Of a DNA stretch of 64,000 nt, positions 13,574-23,230 are shown piece by piece; position 1 is the first letter of the stretch; each line of letters begins with the position of its first letter. A program made the translations under genes and the position numbers. The DNA is from Brachybacterium nesterenkovii (GTDB lineage Bacteria; Actinomycetota; Actinomycetes; Actinomycetales; Dermabacteraceae): assembly GCF_900163655.1 (NCBI RefSeq), contig NZ_FWFG01000068.1, forward strand, positions 106,009-170,008, given 5' to 3'. A model generated the notes under the pieces. It was given only the letters and a program-made list of their open reading frames with translations, ran no database searches and was not told the origin of the DNA.

Positions 13574-14373
13574 GCGTCGCCGTCGAGATCGCCGTCCAGG
13601 ACGAGGCCGGACTGGTCGTCGCCGCGCACGCCGGGGCGGACCGCGTCGAGCTGTGCATCGACCTCGAGCACGGCGGGTCCACGCCGCCCCTCGCGCTCGT
13701 CGAGGCCTGCGTGTCCCGCACCCGCGAGCTGCTGGCCGCGCACGACGCGAAGCCGCAGTTCGGCGTCCACGTGCTCATCCGCCCGCCCTCTCACGCCCGC
13801 GACTTCCTGGGCCGCCCCGAGCTGTTCGCGTTCTCCGACGACCAGGTGGAGGCCATGGCCGCGGACGCCGCCGCGGCGGTCGCGGCCGGCGCCGACGGCG
13901 TCGTGATCGGGGCCCTCGCCCAGGATCCCGACGGGACCTGGCACCTCGACGAGGGCGCGACCGAGCGCATCCGCGACGCCGCCCTCGAGGCCGCGGCGCG
14001 CGCGCTGCGCGGGATCACCGTCGCCTGCCACCGCTGCGTGGACGCCCTGCCGGATGCCGCGGCACGGGCCGAGGCCGTGCGCACCGCCCTGCGCCTGGGC
14101 CTGGGACGCGTCCTGACCAGCGGGGGAGCCGAGCGCGCCCTCGACGGCGCCGCCGACATCGCCGCGATGGTCGAGGCCTCCGAGGGGATCGTCGACATCT
14201 GCGCGGGCGGCGGGGTGCGCCCCGCGGACATCGCGCCGCTCGTCCGCGCGAGCGGTGCCACGGACATCCACCTCTCGGGCCGTCTGCCGTCGGGGCCCGC
14301 CCCCGACGCCCAGGAGACCCTCACCGACCCCGCGGTCTGCACGGCCGCGGTCGACGCCGCAGGAGCACTGTGA
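13570..14373 (+). CDS. cutC: CutC family protein (copper homeostasis-associated TIM barrel)
   Basis: A 267-residue TIM-barrel protein with the CutC landmarks ADRVELCIDLEHGGSTPP, VHVLIRPP, GADGVVIGAL, ITVACHRCVD (family FHRAFD equivalent) and RVLTSGGAERALDG. Linked historically to copper tolerance, though the biochemical role remains unsettled. It overlaps its upstream neighbour by 4 nt (ATGA) and its stop overlaps the GTG of the next gene. Its position inside a purine operon may reflect housekeeping co-expression. Confidence 0.9.
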   Translation: MSVAVEIAVQDEAGLVVAAHAGADRVELCIDLEHGGSTPPLALVEACVSRTRELLAAHDAKPQFGVHVLIRPPSHARDFLGRPELFAFSDDQVEAMAADAAAAVAAGADGVVIGALAQDPDGTWHLDEGATERIRDAALEAAARALRGITVACHRCVDALPDAAARAEAVRTALRLGLGRVLTSGGAERALDGAADIAAMVEASEGIVDICAGGGVRPADIAPLVRASGATDIHLSGRLPSGPAPDAQETLTDPAVCTAAVDAAGAL

Positions 14374-14732
14374 ACACCGCCGACGACACCACCCCCGCCG
14401 CCACGGACGCCGCCGCCGACACCGACGAGGACGGCGCGCAGGTGCTGCTCGTGCGGCGCCGCCGCACCCCCGCGCTCGGGTTCTGGGTGCTGCTCGCCCT
14501 CGCCGTCGCGTTCCTCGGCGGCACCGTCGTGGCCTGGCTCGCCGAGGTCCGCGCACCGGCGGGGATGCTCTACTTCGGGGTGACCGCGGCGGTGATGGTC
14601 GGCCTGCCGCTGGCCGCGCTGGCCGCCCTCGTCGATGCGATCGCCGACCGGCGCCGTCGACGCCGCGCGACCGGGATCGGCACCGCGGGGCGCGGCGCAG
14701 GTCACGATCCCGCACCGGGCTCCGAGTCCTGA
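14370..14732 (+). CDS. Small two-helix membrane protein
   Basis: A 120-residue protein of unknown function. An acidic, Thr/Ala-rich N-terminus of about 35 residues precedes two hydrophobic helices (FWVLLALAVAFLGGTVVAWL and the following Leu/Ala-rich segment), then an Arg-rich cytoplasmic tail. The GTG start overlaps the cutC stop (GTGA), so translation is coupled. It ends 24 bp before purF. I do not recognise a family. Confidence 0.65.
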   Translation: MNTADDTTPAATDAAADTDEDGAQVLLVRRRRTPALGFWVLLALAVAFLGGTVVAWLAEVRAPAGMLYFGVTAAVMVGLPLAALAALVDAIADRRRRRRATGIGTAGRGAGHDPAPGSES

Positions 14733-14756
14733 CCTGCGCTGTGGCATGATGCACGA

Positions 14757-16298
14757 GTGGTACGAGGCGACGGACTCCTGACCCACGACCTCCTCCCCGG
14801 CGAGAAGGGCCCGCAGGACGCCTGCGGCGTCTTCGGCGTGTTCGCCCCCGGTGAAGAGGTCGCCAAACTGACCTATTACGGTCTCTACGCGCTGCAGCAC
14901 CGCGGACAGGAGTCCGCGGGCATCGCCGCGTCCAACGGCTCCCAGATCCTGGTGTACAAGGACATGGGGCTCGTCTCGCAGGTCTTCGACGAGGCGGCGC
15001 TCGGCGCGCTGACCGGGCACATCGCCATCGGGCACGCCCGCTACTCGACCACCGGCGGCTCGACCTGGTCGAACGCGCAGCCCACGTTGGGCCCGCGCCA
15101 CGAGGGCACGGTCGCGCTCGCGCACAACGGCAACCTCGTCAACACCCACGAGCTCGTCGAGCTGCTCGCCGAGCGCACCGGCCCCGCGGGCCGGCGCACC
15201 GGGGAGATCGCCCAGGGCAACACGACCGACACCGCGCTGGTGACCGCGCTCCTGGACACCCCCGGCACCCTCGAGGACTCCCTGCGCGACCTCCTGCCGC
15301 ACCTGCGGGGCGCCTACTGCTTCGTCGTCATGGACGAGGACGCCCTGTACGCCGCCCGCGACCCGCAGGGGATCCGGCCGCTGGTCCTCGGACGCCTCGA
15401 GCGCGGCTGGGTGGTCGCCTCGGAGACCGCCGCCCTGGACATCTGCGGCGCGAGCTTCGTGCGCGAGGTCGCCCCCGGCGAGATGATCGTCATCGACGAG
15501 CAGGGCCTGCGCTCCGAGCAGGTCCAGGAGCCCGCCCCCAAGGGCTGCGTCTTCGAGTACGTGTACCTCGCCCGCCCCGACACCCGCATCTCCGGGCGCA
15601 GCGTCAACGAGTCCCGCATCGAGATGGGGCGCCGCCTCGCACGCGAGCACCCGGTCGAGGCCGACCTCGTGATCCCCACCCCGGAGTCGGGCACGCCGGC
15701 CGCGATCGGCTACGCCCAGGAGTCCGGCATCCCCTACGGCCAGGGCATGGTCAAGAACGCCTACGTGGGGCGCACGTTCATCCAGCCCAGCCAGACGATC
15801 CGCCAGCTGGGCATCCGCCTGAAGCTCAACCCGCTCAAGGAGATGATCGCGGGCAAGCGCCTGGTGGTCATCGACGACTCGATCGTGCGCGGCAACACCC
15901 AGCGCGCCGTCGTCCGCATGCTGCGGGAGGCCGGGGCGGCGGAGGTCCACGTGCGGATCTCCTCGCCGCCCGTCCGCTGGCCCTGCTACTACGGCATCGA
16001 CTTCGCGACCCGCGCCGAGCTCATCGCCAACGGCCTGGACCCCGAGGAGATCGCCCGCTCGATCGGCGCGGACTCCCTGGGCTTCATCTCCCAGCAGGGC
16101 ATGGTCGAGGCGACCGCCCAGAGCGCCGAGAACCTGTGCGTCGCGTGCTTCACGGGCGAGTACCCGGTGAGCCTGCCGGACCCGACGCTGCTGGGCAAGA
16201 GCGTCCTCGAGGTCAAGCGCGAGGAGGCCGAGCAGGCCGCGCTCGCCGTCGCGGCCCCCACCCCGACCACGGACCCGACCGAGGAGACCCCCCGATGA
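14757..16298 (+). CDS. purF: Amidophosphoribosyltransferase
   Basis: First step of de novo purine synthesis: PRPP plus glutamine gives phosphoribosylamine. Residues 1-22 are a propeptide; the N-terminal nucleophile of the mature enzyme is Cys23 in DACGVFGVF. Class II amidotransferase motifs LYALQHRGQESAGI and ARYSTTG follow, and the PRPP loop LVVIDDSIVRGNTQ is in the C-terminal half. Late cysteines (NLCVACFTGEYP) are in the position of Fe-S ligands in Bacillus-type enzymes. 513 residues; GTG start. Its stop overlaps the purM ATG. Confidence 0.96.
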   Translation: MVRGDGLLTHDLLPGEKGPQDACGVFGVFAPGEEVAKLTYYGLYALQHRGQESAGIAASNGSQILVYKDMGLVSQVFDEAALGALTGHIAIGHARYSTTGGSTWSNAQPTLGPRHEGTVALAHNGNLVNTHELVELLAERTGPAGRRTGEIAQGNTTDTALVTALLDTPGTLEDSLRDLLPHLRGAYCFVVMDEDALYAARDPQGIRPLVLGRLERGWVVASETAALDICGASFVREVAPGEMIVIDEQGLRSEQVQEPAPKGCVFEYVYLARPDTRISGRSVNESRIEMGRRLAREHPVEADLVIPTPESGTPAAIGYAQESGIPYGQGMVKNAYVGRTFIQPSQTIRQLGIRLKLNPLKEMIAGKRLVVIDDSIVRGNTQRAVVRMLREAGAAEVHVRISSPPVRWPCYYGIDFATRAELIANGLDPEEIARSIGADSLGFISQQGMVEATAQSAENLCVACFTGEYPVSLPDPTLLGKSVLEVKREEAEQAALAVAAPTPTTDPTEETPR

Positions 16299-17461
16299 TC
16301 CTGCCCATGACGGGCGCCGGAGCCCGGCCCGAGCGGACCGGCGCCGGCATCACGTATGCCGCCGCCGGTGTCGACACCCATGCCGGCGACCGCGCCGTCG
16401 AGCTCATGAAGGAGGCCGTCGCCGCGACGCACGGCCCCGAGGTGCTCGGGGGCGTGGGCGCCTTCGCGGGCCTCCTCGACGTCTCCGCCCTCAAGGACTA
16501 CCGGCGCCCGCTGCTCGCCTCCAGCACCGACGGCGTGGGCACCAAGATCGCGATCGCCCAGGCGATGGACGTGCACGACACGATCGGCCAGGACCTCGTG
16601 GGCATGGTCGTCGACGACATCGTCGTGGTGGGCGCCCGCCCCCTCGCGATGACCGACTACATCGCGTGCGGCCGCGTGGTCCCCGAGCGGATCGCGGACA
16701 TCGTCCGCGGTATCGCCCAGGGCTGCTCGCTGGCGGGCTGCGCGCTGGTGGGCGGGGAGACCGCCGAGCACCCCGGGCTGATGGGCCCCGACGACTACGA
16801 CGTCGCGGGCGCCGCGGTCGGGGCGGTCGAGGCCGACGCCCTGCTCGGACCCGATCGCGTGCGAGCCGGCGACGTCGTGATCGGCATGGACTCCTCGGGC
16901 CTGCACTCCAACGGCTACTCGCTCGTGCGCGCGATCGTCTCCGCCCGCTCCCTCGCCTGGGACCTCCACGTCGACGAGCTCGGCCGCACCCTCGGCGAGG
17001 AGGCCCTCGAGCCGACCCGCATCTACACCGGCGACCTGCTGGCGCTCCTGGCGACCGATGCGGGGGCGGGCGTGCACGCGCTCAGCCACGTGACCGGCGG
17101 CGGGCTCGCCGCGAACCTCGCGCGCGTGATCCCGCAGGGGCTCGGCGCGCGCATCGACCGCGGCGCGTGGACGCCCGGCGCGGTGTTCTCGCTGCTGGCG
17201 GGCTGGGGCTCGGTGCCGCTCGCGGATCTCGAGGCGACGCTCAACATGGGCATCGGCATGGTGGCGGTCACCGCCCCCGAGCAGGCCGATGCGGTCACCG
17301 CCGAGCTGAGCGGACGGGGGCTGTCCGCGCGGGCGATCGGCGAGGTCGTGGCGCGCGACGCGCTCGGCACGGCCGGCAGCGGCGAGGTGCTCGTCGAGGG
17401 CGCCAAGGGCGTCGACGGCGGAGGCGTGCTCATGACAGGTGCGCACCCCGGCTGGTCCTGA
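16295..17461 (+). CDS. purM: Phosphoribosylformylglycinamidine cyclo-ligase (AIR synthetase)
   Basis: Closes the imidazole ring of FGAM to give AIR with ATP. Conserved blocks include ITYAAAGVDTHAGDRAVELM, SSTDGVGTKIAIA, DLVGMVVDDIVV, LVGGETAEHPGLM, SSGLHSNGYSLVR and HVTGGGLAANLARV. 388 residues with a C-terminal extension. It overlaps purF by 4 nt (ATGA) and ends the purine operon in front of a strong terminator. Confidence 0.96.
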   Translation: MILPMTGAGARPERTGAGITYAAAGVDTHAGDRAVELMKEAVAATHGPEVLGGVGAFAGLLDVSALKDYRRPLLASSTDGVGTKIAIAQAMDVHDTIGQDLVGMVVDDIVVVGARPLAMTDYIACGRVVPERIADIVRGIAQGCSLAGCALVGGETAEHPGLMGPDDYDVAGAAVGAVEADALLGPDRVRAGDVVIGMDSSGLHSNGYSLVRAIVSARSLAWDLHVDELGRTLGEEALEPTRIYTGDLLALLATDAGAGVHALSHVTGGGLAANLARVIPQGLGARIDRGAWTPGAVFSLLAGWGSVPLADLEATLNMGIGMVAVTAPEQADAVTAELSGRGLSARAIGEVVARDALGTAGSGEVLVEGAKGVDGGGVLMTGAHPGWS

Positions 17462-17507
17462 CCTGCTCCCGTGCGCGCCGGACCGGTGGCCCGACCGGTG
17501 CCGGATG

Positions 17508-17546
17508 CGCGAGAGGGGCGGTCCCAGCGGGACCGCCCCTCTCGCG
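17508..17546. terminator. Terminator after purM, also facing DUF3073
   Basis: A perfect 18-bp stem with a 3-nt loop: 17508-17525 pairs with 17529-17546 (core GAGAGGGGCGGTCCC). It lies between convergent genes and so is likely bidirectional. Confidence 0.8.
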
Positions 17547-17560
17547 GGAGCAGGTGAGCC

Positions 17561-17776
17561 TCAGCGGCGGCGAGCGGAGCGCGGGGCCGCGCTGGGGGAC
17601 CAGGTGTCGTCGTCGACGTCCTCGGCACCTTCCGCGTCGTACTCCGCGTCGTCGTAGCGATCGTTCGCGGAGGACTGCAGCTCGCGCTGGAGGGCGGTGA
17701 GGTCCGTGGGCGGGCTGTAGTACTTCAGGTCCCGCGCGACCTTGGTCTGCTTGGCTTTCTGTCGGCCACGACCCAT
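17561..17776 (-). CDS. DUF3073 family protein
   Basis: A 71-residue protein opening with MGRGRQKAKQTKVARDLKYY, the hallmark of the actinobacterial DUF3073 family, followed by SPPTDLTALQREL. The basic N-terminus followed by an acidic Asp/Glu stretch and a basic end is typical. Function is unknown; a nucleic-acid-binding role is plausible from charge. It converges on purM, a conserved actinobacterial neighbourhood. CAGGGGGT before the ATG is a usable ribosome site. Confidence 0.88.
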   Translation of the reverse strand: MGRGRQKAKQTKVARDLKYYSPPTDLTALQRELQSSANDRYDDAEYDAEGAEDVDDDTWSPSAAPRSARRR

Positions 17777-18115
17777 GGATCTGACCCCCTGTGCGTCGTA
17801 AAGTCCTGGCGCGCGAGAGCGCGGCGATGGCGTAGTTCGAGACCCAAGGGTACATCGTGGGCGACGGCGAACGGTAACGGGGCGCGCGTGAGGTGCGCTT
17901 CCTCGCGGGCGGGGTCATGCGGTCCGGGCCGTGCGATCCGGGCGGCGGGACTCCGGCCGCGTGAACCGGATCCGACTCCCGACCCGCCCGATCAGTCGGG
18001 ATGGCGATGCTCGGCCTGCCGTGACGTAATGTGGAGGGTCGCCCGGGAGTGTCCGCCGCACTGGGCGCTGACCTATTCGACCGCGGCACCGCCGCCCGAT
18101 GCACTGGAGCGATCC
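17777..18115. other. 339-bp divergent intergenic region
   Basis: It carries the promoters of DUF3073 (minus) and bldC (plus). A plus-strand -10 candidate, TAATGT at 18027-18032, would give bldC a leader of about 80 nt. Several short GC-rich dyads occur but none is long or exact. I see no gene. Confidence 0.4.
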
Positions 18116-18343
18116 ATGACCCGCGAGGTCCCCCTGCCCGAGACGTCCGAGGACGCACCCGAGACACTTCTGACGCCGGCCGAGGTGGCGCAGCTGTTCC
18201 GCGTGGACCCCAAGACCGTCACGCGCTGGGCCCAGTCCGGCAAGCTCTCCTCGATCCGCACCCTCGGTGGACACCGTCGCTATCCCCAAAGCGAGGTCAT
18301 GCGCCTCCTCGACGCCGGGAAGGCGCAGCGCGAGGACTCCTGA
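18116..18343 (+). CDS. bldC: BldC-family (MerR-like) DNA-binding regulator
   Basis: A 75-residue single-domain winged helix protein: LLTPAEVAQLFRVDPKTVTR, then WAQSGKLSSIRTLGGHRRY, the near-invariant BldC signature. In Streptomyces BldC binds direct repeats and delays development; in non-sporulating actinobacteria its targets are less clear. ATG at 18116 follows GAGCGATCC. It is a stand-alone gene followed closely by a hypothetical gene on the same strand. Confidence 0.88.
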   Translation: MTREVPLPETSEDAPETLLTPAEVAQLFRVDPKTVTRWAQSGKLSSIRTLGGHRRYPQSEVMRLLDAGKAQREDS

Positions 18344-18412
18344 CCCGCTCTCCGACGCCCTACGATGGACGACGAACGCCGTCCATCGAGCGGAAGGCAC
18401 GGCCCGAGCCCC

Positions 18413-18925
18413 ATGGGATCCCCGCGGACCCGCGCGCTGCGCACCCTCGCGCAGGAGCACCGGCGCGCCGCGGACCGGCTCGTGCTGCTGCGTCTGCGCA
18501 TGGCGCGCGCCTTCGCCGAGGTCGGCGGTGCGCAACCCGACACGGCTCTCGACGATCTCCACCGGGTATGGACCGCGCGCCACTACGCCGACATCGGCGC
18601 CCTCGCGACGCGCCTGCGGTCGACCTCGACGCAGCTGGGCGACGCGGCGCAGCGCCTCGAGCGCGCCGAGGGGTCCCGCATGGGCGGATACGCGGGGGCC
18701 GGGTACCTGGGTGCCGGTGATCTCGCCGCCGCGCGGGCACGGGAGCGCGCGCGGACCTTCGCCGCGCGGTCGAGCGCCGATCTCGGCGGGGCGCTCGGGG
18801 GAGGGCTGCACGTGGATGCCAGCGTCACCGGGACGGTCCTGCGGCCGATCGCGCTGCCCGGACGCAGCGCCTCCCATGCGATCGGCGCCTCGCTGCGGAC
18901 GCCCCCTGATCCCTTCGGCGACTGA
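18413..18925 (+). CDS. Hypothetical helical protein
   Basis: A 170-residue protein of unknown function. The first 90 residues form long amphipathic helices (TRALRTLAQEHRRAADRLVLLRLRM region, then a Trp-containing turn near VWTARHYADIG and a second helix rich in Arg/Leu), recalling a helical hairpin; a Gly/Tyr-rich loop (GGYAGAGYLGAGD) follows. The ATG at 18365 is in frame but overlaps a -10 candidate TACGAT at 18361-18366, so the start at 18413 is preferred, with modest certainty. It converges on the next gene across 14 bp. Confidence 0.5.
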   Translation: MGSPRTRALRTLAQEHRRAADRLVLLRLRMARAFAEVGGAQPDTALDDLHRVWTARHYADIGALATRLRSTSTQLGDAAQRLERAEGSRMGGYAGAGYLGAGDLAAARARERARTFAARSSADLGGALGGGLHVDASVTGTVLRPIALPGRSASHAIGASLRTPPDPFGD

Positions 18926-18939
18926 CGTGTCCGTGCGCG

Positions 18940-19953
18940 TCAGCGACGACGCAGGACGGCAGGGGCCGCGAGGACGCCCAGGACCACCGGGACCAACAGC
19001 GTCATGACGGAGACCAGCACGGAGGCCGCACCGCTGGCCGCGCGCTCCGCGCCGAGGGCGACGAGCAGGGCCGCCGAGCCCGCCTCCGCGAGCCCCGCCC
19101 CGCCGGGAGTGATCGGCACGAGCGCGAGAAGACGCCCCAGGACCAGCACCCCTACGGCCTGAGCCGACGGCACGACGACGCCGACGGCATGCAGCGCGAC
19201 CAGCAGCGCGCCCAGCTGCAGGAGGCGGATCGCGAGCGGGGCCCCGAGCACGATGGCGCCGTGCGTGCGCAGCCGGGACGCGACCCGCTCGCGGACGTCG
19301 AGCACGTCATCGATATCGACCCGTCCCTCCACCACGCGCCCCAGGCCGAGACCCTCGAGCCCCTCGCGCGCTCCCTCGAGCAGGCGGCGCAGGGGCGCCG
19401 GACGCAGCACGAGCGCACCCGCTGCGAGCACCGCCGGGCAGAGCAGGCCGAGGGCGATCAGCGCCGCCGCGGCACCGGGGCCCAGCAGCCCGGGTGCGCT
19501 GAGCAGCAGGCACAGGGCGCCGACGGGCACCAGGAGGAGGCCGACGGCGGCCTCCGCGACGGTCACCGCGACGAGCCCGGCGATCGTGTCCGCCCGGGAG
19601 ACGCCGGCCCGGCGCGAGACGGCGTACAGGAGGCCCGCGGCGATCGTCGCACCCCCGGGGACGGCGACCGAGACGGCCGTCGCCGCCGCCGACGCCGGGA
19701 GGGCGCGACGCAGGCCCAGCCCGCGGATCGCGCCCGCCGTCCCGGTCGCCGACGCGCCGAGCGCGCCGAGGGCCAGGAGCACCAGGAGCGCGAGCGAGAG
19801 CGGCGGGGCCGCGCGGAGCGCAGCGAGCACCGCATCCCAGCCGACGCCCGTGGCGCGCGGCATCAGGACGGCGAGCAGGGCGAGCGCGAGGACGCAGGAC
19901 GCAGCCGTCAGGGCGAGCCGGCTCCGGGTCAGTCGCGGTGCGGGCTCGGTCAT
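18940..19953 (-). CDS. YbhN/UPF0104-type membrane protein (LPG synthase flippase-like domain)
   Basis: A 337-residue polytopic membrane protein with about eight to ten helices. The signature LALVPITPGGAGLAEAG near the C-terminus and VPGGATIAAGLLY in the middle match the lysylphosphatidylglycerol synthase transmembrane family (PF03706), whose members move or modify lipids. No soluble synthase domain is attached. Substrate unknown. ATG at 19953. Confidence 0.78.
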   Translation of the reverse strand: MTEPAPRLTRSRLALTAASCVLALALLAVLMPRATGVGWDAVLAALRAAPPLSLALLVLLALGALGASATGTAGAIRGLGLRRALPASAAATAVSVAVPGGATIAAGLLYAVSRRAGVSRADTIAGLVAVTVAEAAVGLLLVPVGALCLLLSAPGLLGPGAAAALIALGLLCPAVLAAGALVLRPAPLRRLLEGAREGLEGLGLGRVVEGRVDIDDVLDVRERVASRLRTHGAIVLGAPLAIRLLQLGALLVALHAVGVVVPSAQAVGVLVLGRLLALVPITPGGAGLAEAGSAALLVALGAERAASGAASVLVSVMTLLVPVVLGVLAAPAVLRRR

Positions 19954-20083
19954 GGCCGACAGTCTTCCATGCGCTCCCTCGTGCTTCCCCGTGCCGCCCT
20001 GGCTCCCTCATGCGGCGCCTCCGTGGGCGGCACCACCTCGCGCGGTCCAGGTCGCAGGCAGGTGCCGTCCCTAGGATCAGGGC

Positions 20084-20425
20084 ATGCACACCCTCCTCGG
20101 CATCCTCGTCGTCCTCCACATCATCTGCTGGGCCATCGCGCTCGGCGCCTGGGCCGCGGCCGCCCGCACGAAGCAGCCCGTCAAGGGCATGGCGCACGCC
20201 GCGAGCGGCGCCGTCGTCCTGGGACTGGCCGCCATGATGATCGGCATGTCCTCCGGCGGCGGCCACCTGTTCTACACGCTCAAGCTCGTCTTCGCCGTCA
20301 TCGCGATGGTCTGCGCATGGATGTCCATCCGCGAGGACCGCCGCCCGAACGCCGTCGTCTGGTACCTCATCCCGATCAGCATCGTCGCCAACATCGTCAT
20401 CGGCGTCTTCCACATCGGCGCCTGA
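20084..20425 (+). CDS. Small four-helix membrane protein
   Basis: A 113-residue integral membrane protein, four predicted helices, opening HTLLGILVVLHIICWAIALG. A pair of conserved-looking features, a glycine run (SSGGGHLFYTLKLVFAVIAM) and IREDRRP in a cytoplasmic loop, suggest a real family, but I cannot name it. The -10 TAGGAT at 20072-20077 ends 6 nt before the ATG, indicating a leaderless message. It precedes pcrA on the same strand. Confidence 0.68.
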   Translation: MHTLLGILVVLHIICWAIALGAWAAAARTKQPVKGMAHAASGAVVLGLAAMMIGMSSGGGHLFYTLKLVFAVIAMVCAWMSIREDRRPNAVVWYLIPISIVANIVIGVFHIGA

Positions 20426-20491
20426 CCCGTCTCACCGGAGGCGTGCGCGACGGGCGCGTCCGTCAGGCGCTCCGCCTATCCTGGGCGGGCC

Positions 20492-23215
20492 ATGAGCTCA
20501 CTCTTCGACGACCTCTCCCTGCCCGACGCCTTCCGCCGCCTCGACGGCGTGGACGTTGGCCCCGCCTCGCCCGCGCAGCCCCCTGCCGCGCCGTCGGGGC
20601 CGGCGGCCGCGCCCTGGGACGCCGAGGAGCCGCCGCCGGAGGACGAGCCCCCGTTCGAGGAGGAGCCGCCGCGCGAGGAGGACCCCTTCGCCCGCGACGT
20701 GCCCGTCGTCCCGGCCGCGCGCCCGGCCCCGCCGTCGTGGGGCGCGGCCGACCCGTCGGCCCTTGCGGAGCTCACCGACGGCCTCAACACACCCCAGCGC
20801 GAGGCCGTCGAGCACCGCGGATCGCCCCTGCTCATCGTCGCGGGCGCCGGTTCCGGCAAGACCCGCGTGCTCACGCGGCGCATCGCCCACCTGCTGCGCT
20901 CCGGCGAGTCGCTGCCCGGGGAGATCCTCGCGATCACCTTCACCAACAAGGCCGCCGCCGAGATGAAGGAGCGCGTCGAGGAGCTCGTGGGCCCCGTCGC
21001 CCGCTCCATGTGGGTCTCGACGTTCCACTCCGCGTGCGTGCGGATCCTGCGCCGCGAGCACGACGCCGCGGGCCTGCGCTCCTCGTTCTCCATCTACGAC
21101 TCCGCGGACTCCCTGCGCCTGATCACGAACATCGCCAAGGACCACGGCCTCGATGTGAAGAAGAACCCGCCGCGGGGCATCGCCTCGAGGATCTCGAGCC
21201 TCAAGAACGAGCTGACCGACCCGATCGACTTCGCCGACCAGGCCGAGAGCGCGAAGAATCCGTGGGAGAAGTCCATCGCGCAGGTCTACACCGCCTACAC
21301 CGAGCGCCTGCGCCAGGCCAACGCCGTCGACTTCGACGACCTCATCGGGCTGACCGTGACGATGCTGCGGAACAACCCGGCGATCCGCGAGACGTACCGG
21401 CGGCGCTTCCGCCACGTGCTCGTCGACGAGTACCAGGACACCAACCCGGCCCAGTACGCGCTCGTGCGCGAGCTCGTGGGCGATGACCCGCGCGCGGACC
21501 TCACCGTCGTCGGCGACTCCGACCAGTCGATCTACGCGTTCCGCGGCGCGACCATCCGCAACATCGTCGAGTTCGAGCAGGATTTCCCCTCGGCCCGCAC
21601 CATCGTGCTCGAGCAGAACTACCGCTCGACCCAGAACATCCTGACCGCGGCCAACGCCGTGATCGAGGAGAACGAGGGGCGCCGCAAGAAGAACCTGTGG
21701 ACCGACGAGGGCGCGGGCGAGAAGATCACGCTGTACGTCGCCGACGACGAGCGCGGGGAGGCCCAGTACATCGGCCGCCAGATCGACGCCCTCGTCGACG
21801 CCGGGCGCAGCGCCGGGGATATCGCGATCTTCTACCGCGCCAATGCGCAGTCGCGGGCGCTCGAGGACCAGCTGATCCGCGTGGGCCTGCCCTATCGCGT
21901 GGTCGGCGGCACCCGCTTCTACGAGCGCCGCGAGATCAAGGACGCGATGGCCTACTTGCGTCTGCTCGCCAACCCGGACGACGAGATCAACCTGCGGCGC
22001 ATCCTCAACGTGCCCAAGCGCGGCATCGGCGACCGGGCCGAGGCCGCGGTCGCGCTGCTGGCCGAGCAGGAGCGGATCGGCTTCGCGCAGGCGCTGCGCC
22101 GCGCCGAGGAGGCCCCGGGCATCGCGACCCGATCCCTCGGGGCGATCGCGAAGTTCACGACCATGCTCGACGAGCTGGGCGAGCTGGTCGCCGAGGGGAC
22201 GGGCCCGGCGGACGTGCTCGAGGCGATCCTCACCACGTCCGGGTACTACGCCGAGCTGCAGAGCAGCGATGACCCGCAGGACGAGTCGCGCCTGGAGAAC
22301 CTCGCCGAGCTGATCTCCGTGGCCGCCGAGTTCGAGGCCTCCGTCGAGGCCGGCGCGGCCGCCGCCAGCGAGTTCGAGGACGATGACGCCGCCGAGGGCG
22401 ACGCCGCGACCGCCCCGGCGACGGTGCCCGCTGCGGTGGGGGAGGACCTCGACACGGAGGCCGCGCTCGTGGCGCCCGACGACCCGGAGGCCTCCGTGAT
22501 CGACCAGTTCCTCGAGAAGGTGGCGCTGGTCGCGGACGCCGACCAGCTGCCCGGCAGCGAGGACCAGTTCGTCACCCTGATGACGCTGCACACCGCCAAG
22601 GGCCTCGAGTTCCCGGTCGTGTTCCTCACCGGGCTGGAGGACGGCACGTTCCCCCACCAGCGGTCGATGTCCGACCCCGAGCAGCTCGAGGAGGAGCGGC
22701 GCCTGGCGTACGTGGGCATCACCCGCGCCCGCGAGAAGCTGTACCTCACGCGCGCCCAGATGCGGGCCGCCTGGGGAGCTCCGCAGTACTTCCCCGCGAG
22801 CCGCTTCCTCGACGAGGTCCCCGAGAAGGTCCTCGACGTGGCGCGCGCCGGGTCGAGCCTCGCGGGCGGCGGCTTCGGCGGCGGGTACGGGGGCTACGGC
22901 TCGAGCGGATCGGGCTACGGCGGGTCGGGCTCGAGCGGCTACTCCCGCGGGCCCTCCGTCACCGGGGTGGGCGTGGGAGGCGCCAACCGCCGCGACATCT
23001 CCCGCCCGTCCTTCGCGCCGAGCCGCAAGCCCAAGGCCGCCGCCGACCTGCCCTCGCTCGCCGTCGGCGACTACGTCACCCACGACTCCTTCGGCATGGG
23101 CACGGTCGCCTCCGTGAGCGGCGAGGGCGAGAAGACGCAGGTCGAGGTCGTGTTCAAGGAGCCCCACGGCCGCAAGCGACTGCTGCTGCGCTACGCGCCG
23201 ATCACGAAGCTGTAG
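20492..23215 (+). CDS. pcrA: ATP-dependent DNA helicase PcrA/UvrD
   Basis: A 907-residue SF1A helicase that unwinds 3'-5' in repair and clears RNA polymerase or RecA from DNA. Walker A AGAGSGKT is at 117-124; VDEYQDTN (Walker B), GDSDQSIYAFRGA (III), LEQNYRST (IV), TLHTAKGLEFPVVF (V) and YVGITRARE (VI) are all intact. The N-terminus carries an extra 90-residue acidic, proline-rich leader. After a Gly/Ser/Tyr-rich linker the C-terminus ends in the Tudor-like domain (VGDYVTHDSFGMGTV) that in PcrA contacts RNA polymerase. ATG at 20492. Confidence 0.95.
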   Translation: MSSLFDDLSLPDAFRRLDGVDVGPASPAQPPAAPSGPAAAPWDAEEPPPEDEPPFEEEPPREEDPFARDVPVVPAARPAPPSWGAADPSALAELTDGLNTPQREAVEHRGSPLLIVAGAGSGKTRVLTRRIAHLLRSGESLPGEILAITFTNKAAAEMKERVEELVGPVARSMWVSTFHSACVRILRREHDAAGLRSSFSIYDSADSLRLITNIAKDHGLDVKKNPPRGIASRISSLKNELTDPIDFADQAESAKNPWEKSIAQVYTAYTERLRQANAVDFDDLIGLTVTMLRNNPAIRETYRRRFRHVLVDEYQDTNPAQYALVRELVGDDPRADLTVVGDSDQSIYAFRGATIRNIVEFEQDFPSARTIVLEQNYRSTQNILTAANAVIEENEGRRKKNLWTDEGAGEKITLYVADDERGEAQYIGRQIDALVDAGRSAGDIAIFYRANAQSRALEDQLIRVGLPYRVVGGTRFYERREIKDAMAYLRLLANPDDEINLRRILNVPKRGIGDRAEAAVALLAEQERIGFAQALRRAEEAPGIATRSLGAIAKFTTMLDELGELVAEGTGPADVLEAILTTSGYYAELQSSDDPQDESRLENLAELISVAAEFEASVEAGAAAASEFEDDDAAEGDAATAPATVPAAVGEDLDTEAALVAPDDPEASVIDQFLEKVALVADADQLPGSEDQFVTLMTLHTAKGLEFPVVFLTGLEDGTFPHQRSMSDPEQLEEERRLAYVGITRAREKLYLTRAQMRAAWGAPQYFPASRFLDEVPEKVLDVARAGSSLAGGGFGGGYGGYGSSGSGYGGSGSSGYSRGPSVTGVGVGGANRRDISRPSFAPSRKPKAAADLPSLAVGDYVTHDSFGMGTVASVSGEGEKTQVEVVFKEPHGRKRLLLRYAPITKL

Positions 23216-23230
23216 GCCACGCAGATCGCC